A stretch of 64,000 bases of DNA, from assembly GCF_011758745.1 (NCBI RefSeq), contig NZ_JAANOV010000001.1, positions 3,410,001-3,474,000 of the forward strand, in the 5' to 3' direction. Each line of letters opens with the position of its first letter. The first letter of the stretch is position 1. A program made the position numbers and the translations under genes. Of this stretch, positions 51,723 through 59,117 are shown in pieces. The DNA comes from Amycolatopsis granulosa. Its GTDB lineage: Bacteria; Actinomycetota; Actinomycetes; Mycobacteriales; Pseudonocardiaceae. The notes beneath the pieces are model-generated. The model made no database searches. It was not told the DNA's origin and saw nothing but the letters and a program-made list of their open reading frames with translations.

Positions 51723-52309
51723 GACCCAAGCTTAGAGAGCGCCCGCGCCAGCCTCGCCCGCGCCACCGCCCGCGGATCCGGATCGACCTCGATCAGGGCG
51801 TTGACCACGGCACCGTCGACGATCACGATCAGCTCGTCCAGCATCTCCGGCTCGATGACCAGGCCGGACCGGGCGAAGATCTCGGTCAGCAGCTCCCGCA
51901 GCTCCGCGCCGAGCGCCCGCATCAACGGCCGCAGGTACGGCCGCCGCCCGGTGGCCACCAGCCGCTCGTACCGCAGCAGCACCGCCTCGTACCCCGGCTC
52001 CTCGCCGAGCAGCTGGTCCAGGACCAGTTCCACGACGCTGTCCACGCGCCGCGGTTCGGCGGGCAGCTCGTCCAGCTGCGCCCGGCCCTTCGCCAGCTCG
52101 GCCCGGCCGTGGTGCTCGGCGGCGGCGCTGATGAGGTCGTCGAGCGAGTCGAAGTAGTACGTCGTGGACGCCAGGGGCAGCCCGGCCCGTTCGGCGACCG
52201 CACGGTGCCGGATCGCGTCGAAACCGCCCTCGACCAGCAGCGCGGCCGCGGCCTCGACCAGCGCCGCCCGCCTGCGCTCACCCTTCGGTGTGCTCGCCCC
52301 GGACGTCAT
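51719..52309 (-). CDS. TetR-family transcriptional regulator
   Basis: A 196-residue regulator with N-terminal HTH (RRRAALVEAAAALLVEGGFDAIRHRAVAERAGLPLASTTYYFDSLDDLISAAAEHH). The helical ligand-binding C-terminus includes VELVLDQLLGEEPGYEAVLLRYERLVATGRRPYLRPLMRALGAELRELL. It is upstream of, and overlaps, purB on the same strand. The ligand and target are unknown. A TTAGAT hexamer 8 nt before the ATG is a possible -10 of a leaderless transcript. Confidence 0.9.
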   Translation of the reverse strand: MTSGASTPKGERRRAALVEAAAALLVEGGFDAIRHRAVAERAGLPLASTTYYFDSLDDLISAAAEHHGRAELAKGRAQLDELPAEPRRVDSVVELVLDQLLGEEPGYEAVLLRYERLVATGRRPYLRPLMRALGAELRELLTEIFARSGLVIEPEMLDELIVIVDGAVVNALIEVDPDPRAVARARLARALSKLGS

Positions 52310-52327
52310 GGCCGCCCATCTAACCAG

Positions 52328-53011
52328 CTAGAACCGCGACGCGAGCACGGTGGCGATCCGCGCCACATCGGTCGCCGGCGGCGCGGCGCTGCCCGGCGCC
52401 GGCACGCTCAGCACGATCACCGTCCCGCCGTGCGCGGTCGCCCGCTCGTCGGCCACCGCCCCGTCGGCGAGCTGCGGGAGCCGCACGTTCGCGCCCGGCG
52501 GCAGCACCGTTGCCGACACCGACCCGGACCGGCCGTCCACGGCGACGCCGTAGCTCACCGAGCGCGACCCCGGCGGGCAGAGGTCCCCGGGACGCGGCCC
52601 GGTGACGCCGGTGGCCGGGAGCTCGCCAGCGAGGGCGGTGGCGAGCTCCCGGTCCACCTTGTCGCACCCGGAGGTGCTGCCGGCCCGCGGGCCGTTCTCC
52701 CCGGCGGTCCCCCGTCCCTGCATGGCGGAGGGGCCGGGAAGGCTGGAAGCGGACGGGAGACGCAACGGGGTGTTCGCCGGTTGCTCCTGGCCGGCGACAT
52801 GATCCGATTGAGTGGACCGGGAGAGGACGAAACCGGCAATACCGGCGCCGAGCAGGGCGAACACCACACACAGTGATGCCGCCGCGATCGTCGTCCGGCG
52901 CCGCGCGGCGGCCCGGGCGGACGCCTCCCGCACATCCCGCACGTCGAAGCCCGCCGGCGGCGGCTCGCCCGGCGCGGCGCGGAACAACTCCCTCAGCTGG
53001 TGCTCATCCAC
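52328..53011 (-). CDS. Membrane protein partner of the SigE-family sigma factor
   Basis: A 227-residue protein with a cytoplasmic N-terminus (DEHQLRELFRAAPGEPPPAGFDVRDVREASARAAARRR), one membrane segment (IAAASLCVVFALLGAGIAGFVL) and an extracellular domain of about 160 residues with two Cys (SGCDKVD, GDLCPPGSR). The start GTG 53011 overlaps the end of the sigma-factor gene by 8 nt. The position and topology suggest an anti-sigma factor, but the zinc-binding anti-sigma motif is absent. Function inferred from context only. Confidence 0.75.
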   Translation of the reverse strand: MDEHQLRELFRAAPGEPPPAGFDVRDVREASARAAARRRTTIAAASLCVVFALLGAGIAGFVLSRSTQSDHVAGQEQPANTPLRLPSASSLPGPSAMQGRGTAGENGPRAGSTSGCDKVDRELATALAGELPATGVTGPRPGDLCPPGSRSVSYGVAVDGRSGSVSATVLPPGANVRLPQLADGAVADERATAHGGTVIVLSVPAPGSAAPPATDVARIATVLASRF

Positions 53012-53522
53012 CCGCCTCCACCTCCTCGCCCAGCGCCTCCCGCAACCGCGCCAGCCCACGGGCCGTCTGGCTCTTCACGTTGCCCTCGCTGCAGCCCAGC
53101 ACCGCAGCCACACCGGCCACGTCCAGGCCCTCGAAGTACCGCAGCACCAGCACCGCCCGCTGTTTCGGCGGCACCTCGCGCAGCCCGGCCAGCAGGTCCG
53201 CGCGCGTGACGACCTGCTCGTCGAGCCGGGCACCGGCGGGTTCCGGTTCGGGCAGCCGCTCCAGCTGCCGCTCCCGGCGCCAGGGCCGCCGCGACTCGTC
53301 GATGGCCGCGCGGACCAGCGTCCGCCGCAGGTAGGCGTCGGTCGCGGCGCGGTTCCGGATGTGGTTCCACTTCCGGTGCAGCGCCACGAACGCCGTCTGC
53401 GCGAGGTCGTCCGCCCGGTGCCAGTCCCCGCAGAGCAGGTACGCCGCCCGGCGCACGGCGTCGCGCCGGGCCGCGAAGTACTCCGCGAAGTCCTGTTCGG
53501 GGTCGTGCCGGCCCTCGTCCAC
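53004..53522 (-). CDS. SigE-family ECF RNA polymerase sigma factor
   Basis: A 172-residue sigma factor of the actinobacterial SigE-family subgroup. Region 2 is FAEYFAARRDAVRRAAYLLCGDWHRADDLAQTAFVALHRKWNHIR. Region 4 is LREVPPKQRAVLVLRYFEGLDVAGVAAVLGCSEGNVKSQTARGLARLREAL. It is coupled to the membrane protein at 52328, the usual two-gene layout of this family. It diverges from threonine aldolase; an AGATCA/TGATCT inverted repeat lies between. Confidence 0.93.
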   Translation of the reverse strand: MDEGRHDPEQDFAEYFAARRDAVRRAAYLLCGDWHRADDLAQTAFVALHRKWNHIRNRAATDAYLRRTLVRAAIDESRRPWRRERQLERLPEPEPAGARLDEQVVTRADLLAGLREVPPKQRAVLVLRYFEGLDVAGVAAVLGCSEGNVKSQTARGLARLREALGEEVEAGG

Positions 53523-53627
53523 GCGTCCAGGCTCTCCGCTCGTCGGTCCCGGCGTAAAGACGGAACCGCCCGGACGGTGGGTTGCACCTTCTTGAAGATC
53601 ATCTAAATGGTGTGATGTGATCTGACT

Positions 53628-54662
53628 GTGACCTCAGAAGCCACTCCATTGATCGACTTCCGCTCTGACACCGTCACTCGTCCGGACGACGAGATGCGCA
53701 GAGCGATGGCGGCCGCTGAGGTCGGTGACAACGTGATCGACGTGGACCCGACGGTCCGGGAGCTGGAGGAGCGGGCGGCCGCGGTCCTCGGCATGCCGGC
53801 CGCGCTGTGGACCCCCAGCGGCACGATGGCCAACCTCGTCGCGCTGTCGGTCCACCTCCAGCGCGGCGACCGGTTCCTCGCGCCGAAGAACGCGCACGTG
53901 CTGACCAACGAGCTGGGCTCCGCGGCCTGGCTGGCCGGTGGCATGCCCGAGGCGCTGGAACACGACGGCGGTCCGGGCCGCCCGAAGCCGGAGACGGTCG
54001 CGGCGGCCACCGGTGCCCGTGGCGGCCCCTACTACACGCTGCGCACCACGCTCCTGTGCCTGGAGAACACCCACAACGCGGCCGGCGGCGCGGTCATCCC
54101 GCCGCACGAGCACGCGCAGTTGCTGTCCACCGCCCGGCAGGCCGGTCTGCGGGTCCACCTCGACGGCGCCCGCATCTGGCACGCCGCCGTCGCGCTCGGC
54201 CTGCCGCCCGCCGCGCTGACCGTGGGTGTGGACAGCGTGTCCGCCTGTTTCAGCAAGGCCCTCGGCGCGCCGGCCGGGTCCGTCGTCGCGGGCAGCCGCG
54301 AGTTCGTCGAGCGGGCCCGCCGGGTGCGGCAGATGCTCGGCGGCGGCATGCGGCAGATCGGGGTGCTCGCCGCGGCCTGCCTGATCGCGCTCGACCGGGT
54401 TCCGCTCCTGGCCGAGGACCACGACAAGGCCCGGCGGCTGGCCCACGGGCTCCGGGAGCTGGGCTGGGAGGCCGAAACCCCGGAGACCAACATCGTCCTG
54501 GCCCCGGTCGCCGACATCTCGGTGACGCTCGCGTCGCTGCAGGCGCAGGGCGTGCTCGCGCTGCCGATGGCCGGCAAGGTGCGGTTCGTGCTGCACCGGG
54601 ACGTCTCGGCCGCGGACGTGGACGAGGCGCTGCGCCGCATCAAGGCCGGTGGTCATCCGTGA
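53628..54662 (+). CDS. ltaE: Low-specificity L-threonine aldolase
   Basis: A 344-residue fold-type I PLP enzyme of the threonine aldolase family: IDFRSDTVTRPDDEMRRAMAAAEVGDNV at the start, LHLDGAR-type substrate motif (VHLDGARIWHAAVAL) and the Schiff-base Lys in ACFSKALGAPAGSVVAG. It splits L-threonine or L-allo-threonine into glycine and acetaldehyde. GTG 53628 is used. It is coupled to a HAD phosphatase gene by a GTGA overlap. Confidence 0.93.
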   Translation: MTSEATPLIDFRSDTVTRPDDEMRRAMAAAEVGDNVIDVDPTVRELEERAAAVLGMPAALWTPSGTMANLVALSVHLQRGDRFLAPKNAHVLTNELGSAAWLAGGMPEALEHDGGPGRPKPETVAAATGARGGPYYTLRTTLLCLENTHNAAGGAVIPPHEHAQLLSTARQAGLRVHLDGARIWHAAVALGLPPAALTVGVDSVSACFSKALGAPAGSVVAGSREFVERARRVRQMLGGGMRQIGVLAAACLIALDRVPLLAEDHDKARRLAHGLRELGWEAETPETNIVLAPVADISVTLASLQAQGVLALPMAGKVRFVLHRDVSAADVDEALRRIKAGGHP

Positions 54663-55237
54663 CCGGCTGGGTGGTGTTCGACTACGGCGAGGTGATCTGC
54701 GGCCGGACGACCGCGCTGCCGGAGCTGGCGGCCACGCTGGGCGTGCCGCTCGGCGACTTCGAGCCGCACTACTGGCGGCTGCGGGACGGGTACGACCGCG
54801 GCAGTTCCGATCTGGAGTACTGGGGTGGGATCGGCGCGGCGCTCGGCGTCGCAGTGGACGAGTCCACCGCGGACACGCTCACCGGCATCGACATCCGCGG
54901 CTGGTCGGACGTCCAGCCCGCGTCCCTGGAGCTGGTGGCCGGGCTGAGCGAGGCCGGTGTGCCGCTGGCGCTGCTGTCGAACGCGCCGTCCTCGTTCGCC
55001 CGGTTCGCCGAGCGGCAGGACTGGATGCGGCACTTCCGGGTGCGCGTGTTCTCCGGCGACGTGGGCGTCGCCAAACCGGACCCGGAGATCTTCGAACTGC
55101 TCGTCGCCCGCCTCGGCGTGCCGGCGGGCGACTGCGTGTTCTTCGACGACCGTCAGTCCAATGTAGACGGAGCACGTGCGGCGGGCCTGCGCGCGCACCG
55201 CTGGGACGGCGCCGAGGCCGCGCGGGCGGTGCTCTAG
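54659..55237 (+). CDS. HAD-superfamily hydrolase
   Basis: A 192-residue haloacid-dehalogenase-type hydrolase. Motif I is VFDYGEVI (nucleophile Asp; the second Asp is Gly, as in DxG-type members), motif II is ALLSNAPSSF, motif III is the Lys in VAKPDP, and motif IV is CVFFDDRQSNVDGARAAG. A helical cap lies at about residues 15-85. The substrate (phosphate ester or halo-acid) is unknown. The start overlaps the ltaE stop. The 3' end overlaps the opposite small membrane gene by 4 nt. Confidence 0.9.
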   Translation: MTGWVVFDYGEVICGRTTALPELAATLGVPLGDFEPHYWRLRDGYDRGSSDLEYWGGIGAALGVAVDESTADTLTGIDIRGWSDVQPASLELVAGLSEAGVPLALLSNAPSSFARFAERQDWMRHFRVRVFSGDVGVAKPDPEIFELLVARLGVPAGDCVFFDDRQSNVDGARAAGLRAHRWDGAEAARAVL

Positions 55238-55419
55238 GGCCGGAGCTGCTTGCGCTCCTTGTTGTTCTTGATCGCGTTGTAGGCGGCGGCGCCGAGGAAA
55301 CCGACCCCGCCGATGACGGCGATCCACAGCACGGCCTTGAACAGGAAGCCGACCACCGATCCGATCACCATGAACGCGAGCCAGGCGATGATCAGCGCGC
55401 CGACGATCTTCCAGAACAT
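55234..55419 (-). CDS. Small two-helix membrane protein
   Basis: A 61-residue protein with two hydrophobic segments (IVGALIIAWLAFMVIGSVVGFLF and AVLWIAVIGGVGFLGAAAYNAI) and a basic tail (KNNKERKQLRP). GAGGGG lies about 6 nt before ATG 55419. Similar short proteins are frequent in Pseudonocardiaceae; function unknown. Confidence 0.75.
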   Translation of the reverse strand: MFWKIVGALIIAWLAFMVIGSVVGFLFKAVLWIAVIGGVGFLGAAAYNAIKNNKERKQLRP

Positions 55420-55514
55420 GGCTTCCCCTCCGGTTGGGCCACACGGGCTCGGTCGTCCCGCTACGAGCAGCCTCGCACGGCTGACCGCGGGGATGCCCGT
55501 GTTCTCGTCAACGT

Positions 55515-56702
55515 TCAGGGAAAACCCGGGGTTCCCCCGGACAGCCAGCCGCCGAGCCGGCGCACGCCTTCGGTGACGTCCGCGGTCGCCCCGGCGAACG
55601 AGAACCGGACGAACTTCCCGCCGTCGACCGGGTCGAAGTCGATGCCGGGGGTGATCGCCACCCCGGTGTCGGCGAGCAGGCGCTGGCACCAGCTCAGGCT
55701 GTCCATGGTGTGCGCGGACACGTCGGCGTAGGCGTAGAAGGCCCCGTCGACCGGGGCGACGCGATCCAGCCCGATGCCCGCCAGGCCGTCCAGCAGCAGG
55801 TCCCGGTTGCGCCGGTAGTGCGCGACGTGCCCGTCCAGCTCCGCGTAGGAGTCCGGCTCGAACGCGGCGACCGCGGCGTGCTGGGCGAGCGCGGGCGCGC
55901 AGATGTTGAGGTTGCCGGTGAGCACGTCGACCGCGCGGTGCAGGCGTTTCGGCGCGAGCATCCAGCCCAGCCGCCAGCCCGTCATCGCGAAGTACTTGGA
56001 GAACGACCCGAGCACGATGGATTCGGCGGTGGACTGCCACGCGCAGCCGGGCTCGGTGCCGTAGGAGATGCCGTGGTAGATCTCGTCGCTGATCAGTTGC
56101 ACGCCGCGGGCCGAGCACCAGCCGGCGATGGCGGCCAGCTCACCCGGCGGCAGCATCGTGCCGGCCGGGTTGGCCGGGCTCGCGACGATCAGCCCGTCGA
56201 TCGGGCCCAGCTCGTCGAGCAGCTCGACGGTCGGCTGGAAGCGGGTGCTCTCGTCCGTGGCGAACTCGACGACCTCGCAGCCCAGGGCGGACAGCAGGTT
56301 GCGGTAGGCCGGATAGCCGGGCCGGGCCATGGCGACGCGGGCACCCGCGTCGAACGCGGACAGGAACGCCAGCAGGAACCCGCCGGAGGAGCCGGTGGTG
56401 ACGATGACGTCCTCCGGGCTGACGGTCATGCCGTACCGGCGGCCGTAGTGCCCGGCGATGGCCTCCCGCAGCTCCGGGATGCCGAGTTGAACGGTGTATC
56501 CCAGGTTCTGGTCGCGAAGCGCCCGCGCGGCGGCTTCCCGAACCGGCTCCGGCGCACCCGCGCTCGGCTGCCCGGCGGCGAGACTGACGACGTCACCGTG
56601 GGTGCGCTGCCGCGCGGCCGCCGCGGAGAGCACCTCCATGACGTGGAAGGGCGCGACGTCCGCCCGCTTGGCCGGACCGGGGAACGAGGCTGAGGCGACC
56701 AT
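55515..56702 (-). CDS. Class I/II pyridoxal-phosphate aminotransferase
   Basis: A 395-residue aspartate-aminotransferase-fold enzyme. The PLP Lys is in LGSFSKYFAMTGWRLGWM; the substrate Arg is in GGKFVRFSFAG. NLGYTVQLGIPELREAIAGHYGRRYG and VASPANPAGTMLPPGEL are typical. The amino donor is unknown. A -10 TAGGCT 6 nt before ATG 56702 suggests a leaderless mRNA. Confidence 0.93.
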   Translation of the reverse strand: MVASASFPGPAKRADVAPFHVMEVLSAAAARQRTHGDVVSLAAGQPSAGAPEPVREAAARALRDQNLGYTVQLGIPELREAIAGHYGRRYGMTVSPEDVIVTTGSSGGFLLAFLSAFDAGARVAMARPGYPAYRNLLSALGCEVVEFATDESTRFQPTVELLDELGPIDGLIVASPANPAGTMLPPGELAAIAGWCSARGVQLISDEIYHGISYGTEPGCAWQSTAESIVLGSFSKYFAMTGWRLGWMLAPKRLHRAVDVLTGNLNICAPALAQHAAVAAFEPDSYAELDGHVAHYRRNRDLLLDGLAGIGLDRVAPVDGAFYAYADVSAHTMDSLSWCQRLLADTGVAITPGIDFDPVDGGKFVRFSFAGATADVTEGVRRLGGWLSGGTPGFP

Positions 56703-56797
56703 GGGGCCAGCCTAGGAGGTGGGACGATCCCGGTTGCCGTGGTGCCCGTGACGCCGTGGTGCCATCCAGAACGGGTGCCCCCTGGGGCGACCAGCCC

Positions 56798-56848
56798 GCC
56801 CGGGACGGCCAACACGGCGCCCGGGACGGTGAACACGGCGGCCCGGGA
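56798..56848. repeat. 21-bp tandem repeat in the gap upstream of the aminotransferase
   Basis: GCCCGGGACGGCCAACACGG (56798) and GCCCGGGACGGTGAACACGG (56819) are 21-bp period units differing at two bases, followed by a third start GCCCGGGA (56841). They lie between the transglycosylase stop (56863) and the aminotransferase start (56702). The remaining 160-nt gap shows no gene. Confidence 0.7.
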
Positions 56849-56862
56849 GGGGTTCTCGTTGC

Positions 56863-57972
56863 TCAGTAGCCGCGGTAGCCGCCGCCGTGGGCCATGCTCT
56901 TCAGGCCGGGGTGGCCGTCGAAGCCGCCGTACCGGCCGAACGTGTACCGCACGCCCGCGATGATGTTGTCCACCGGGCTGTAGATGTCGTCGTGGCCGGG
57001 CAGCTTGTAGGAGTTGAACGTCGAGTCGATGCACTGCATCAGGCCCTTGGACGGGTGGCCGGCTTTCGCGTTGCTGTCCCACAGGTTGATCGCGTTCGGG
57101 TTGCCGCCGGACTCCTTCTCGATGATCGCCCAGATCTTGTCGGTGTCGGCTTCGGTCACGGGAACGCCCGCGGCCTGGAGGATGCGGATCGCCTCCTCGA
57201 TCCACTGCCGCACGGTTCCCGGGGGATGGCCGCCGGGCGGGCCACCGCTCGGGCCGAGGCCACCACCGCCACCACCGCCACCACCGCCGCCGGAGCCGCC
57301 GCCGTGCAGCCCGCCGGTGCTCTTCATCGGCGTCGGCTTGCCGCGCAGCCGCGGCACCGACGCGTAACCGCCCTCGACGTCCTTGCGCACCAGATCCATC
57401 ACCCGGCTGATCTGGTTGTTGGCACCGGCGAGCAGACCCTGGATCTCGTCCCGCGCGGCGGCCGCGATGCCGCTCGTCCGCTGCGCGTTGGCGGCCATGA
57501 TCTCGGCCGACGTGGGCGCGGGCATCGTCGCGCCCGCCCGCCCCTCGCGGACCTCGCGTTCCCGCGCCTCGGCGTCCCTCGCCCTGGTCACCGCGTCGCT
57601 GTTGGCGTCCTCGATGTTCCGTTGCGCCTGCTGCCTGATCGTGTCGACCTGGTGCTTCACGTCGGCCAGCGACGTTTGCAGGTTCGCCAGCTCCCCGGCG
57701 ACCTCGTCCAGGTGGTCGTTGACCTTCTTGCCCGCGTCGCCGATCTTGCGGACGTAGTCGAAGAACGCGTCCGCGGCGGGACCGCTCCACGTGCCGCCGC
57801 CCAGGGCCGCGCTCGCGTTGCGCAGAGCGGCCGAATGGTCCGCCGAATCCTTCGAGGCCTGGGTGAACTGGTCGGCGACGGCCTGGATGCGCGCCGGGTC
57901 GAGCTTCTCCACCTGCTGCGCGCGGGTCTGGACGTCGTTCCATTCGGGCGGCATGCCCGGTGCGGCCACCAT
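56863..57972 (-). CDS. WXG-type ESX domain fused to a lytic transglycosylase
   Basis: A 369-residue protein without a Sec signal. Residues 1-125 form a WXG100-like helical hairpin (WSG at 62-64: GGGTWSGPAADAFFDYVRKIGDAGKKVNDHLDEV). A coiled-coil segment and a Gly-rich linker (about residues 222-245) follow. The SLT domain has the catalytic Glu in IWAIIEKESGGNPNAINLWDSN, GLMQCIDSTF and the C-terminal YGGFDGHPGLKS. It is likely exported through ESX to cleave peptidoglycan. Start overlaps the preceding gene's stop (ATGA). Confidence 0.85.
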   Translation of the reverse strand: MVAAPGMPPEWNDVQTRAQQVEKLDPARIQAVADQFTQASKDSADHSAALRNASAALGGGTWSGPAADAFFDYVRKIGDAGKKVNDHLDEVAGELANLQTSLADVKHQVDTIRQQAQRNIEDANSDAVTRARDAEAREREVREGRAGATMPAPTSAEIMAANAQRTSGIAAAARDEIQGLLAGANNQISRVMDLVRKDVEGGYASVPRLRGKPTPMKSTGGLHGGGSGGGGGGGGGGGLGPSGGPPGGHPPGTVRQWIEEAIRILQAAGVPVTEADTDKIWAIIEKESGGNPNAINLWDSNAKAGHPSKGLMQCIDSTFNSYKLPGHDDIYSPVDNIIAGVRYTFGRYGGFDGHPGLKSMAHGGGYRGY

Positions 57973-58316
57973 CAGATCCGCGGGGTCCCGTCCTTGACGG
58001 TGACGCTGTCGCGCGCCGCATCATCCGTTTCGCGCAGGGCCCGCGCCGCGTCACGCAGGGCGGAGCCGGTCGAGCGCATCAGCTCGGCGGCCGCGTCGAA
58101 CTGCTGGTGCACCCCGTCGCGGAACGTGCCCAGCGCGTGCACCATGCCGTCCGACGGGTGCTCGCCCGGCGCGCGCTCGTCCGGGTGCCTGATCGCGCCG
58201 AACGGGTTCTCGCCGGTGACCCCCGTGACTTTCTCCTTGGCCTGCTTGAACCGCTCGTGGATGGCCTCGACCTGGCCTGCCACGTACTCCAACGAGTCCG
58301 GATCGCTTTCGGGCAC
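57972..58316 (-). CDS. Small helical protein of the ESX locus
   Basis: A 114-residue helical protein (DPDSLEYVAGQVEAIHERFKQAKEKVTGV, DGMVHALGTFRDGVHQQFDAAAELMRSTGSALRDAARALRETDDAARD). Length and heptad-like pattern fit WXG100-like proteins but no WxG motif is seen. GTG 58316 is chosen because TACAGT (-10, minus strand 58329-58324) lies 7 nt upstream; longer starts to 58376 are open. It is coupled to the transglycosylase gene and may be its export partner. Confidence 0.68.
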   Translation of the reverse strand: MPESDPDSLEYVAGQVEAIHERFKQAKEKVTGVTGENPFGAIRHPDERAPGEHPSDGMVHALGTFRDGVHQQFDAAAELMRSTGSALRDAARALRETDDAARDSVTVKDGTPRI

Positions 58317-58385
58317 GTCGCCCACTGTAAGGACGATCATCCGAGCCCGTGCGCGGTTTCCGGCACGGTCCACCATCGGGTGACT

Positions 58386-59117
58386 TCATCCCTCGTCGAG
58401 CAGCTCCGCGACCCGCGCGGCCAGCAGCTGGTTGTCGGCCGGCGCGACGGTGGCCCAGTCGTGCCCGCCCACCTGCACCAGGTAGCGCCCGGCGTCGGTG
58501 TCGTAGAACGCGACCACCTGGCCGGCTCGGTGGCCGCGCCGTTCGACTCCGAACTGGCCGCGCGTGGTCATCCCGACGAGCATCCCGGCCAGCTCCTGCG
58601 CCTCCCACAGCTCGACGCCGCGGTCCGCCAGCGCGGTGACCAGCGCCCTCGGATCGCCGCGGGCGTCCGCGTCGGCGGCCCGCAGCGTGCTGTGCGGCAG
58701 GCTCACCGAATGCCCGACGCCGGCCGGCCGGTCACCGGCGACCGACACCGCCGACTCGGCCAGCGCGTTCGGCCGCGCCGGGATCAGCCACACCTCGCCC
58801 GAGTCCACCACGGCCAGCACCGCCTCGGCGCCGTTGCTCGCGGCGAGACCGCGGATCTCCCGGTCCGTCCACACCCACACGTCCACCGCGACCTGCGGGT
58901 TCGCCAGCAGCGTCACCAGGTCGGCGATCTCCGCGGCAACCCGGCGCCCGCGCGCGAGACCCCGATCGGCGAGCTGCTCCCAGGCGTGGTCCGCCAGCCG
59001 GCGGCGCTCGCTGTGGGTCGGCCCCGCGCTCGGCACGCGCAGCGCCGGGTGGGCGCGTGGCAGCCGCAGGCTCTGCCACAGCACGTCGAACTCGAGCGCC
59101 GTCAGCACGAGGCTCAT
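58386..59117 (-). CDS. espG: ESX secretion-associated EspG-family chaperone
   Basis: A 243-residue protein of the EspG family: LTALEFDVLWQSLRLPRAHPALRVPSAGPTHSERRRL at the start, VTLLANPQVAVDVWVWTDREIRGLAASNGAEAVLAVVDSGEVWLIPA in the middle and RRGHRAGQVVAFYDTDAGRYLVQVGGHDWATVAPADNQLLAARV near the end. EspG proteins bind PE-PPE-type substrates in the cytoplasm before secretion. It lies directly after the PPE-like gene (ATGA overlap), as expected for a dedicated chaperone. Confidence 0.85.
   Translation of the reverse strand: MSLVLTALEFDVLWQSLRLPRAHPALRVPSAGPTHSERRRLADHAWEQLADRGLARGRRVAAEIADLVTLLANPQVAVDVWVWTDREIRGLAASNGAEAVLAVVDSGEVWLIPARPNALAESAVSVAGDRPAGVGHSVSLPHSTLRAADADARGDPRALVTALADRGVELWEAQELAGMLVGMTTRGQFGVERRGHRAGQVVAFYDTDAGRYLVQVGGHDWATVAPADNQLLAARVAELLDEG

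Noticed and set aside
51900..52300. Cys/Arg/Ser-rich frames overlapping the TetR gene
   Set aside because: These are shifted-frame shadows; the TetR frame shows a complete HTH and family length.
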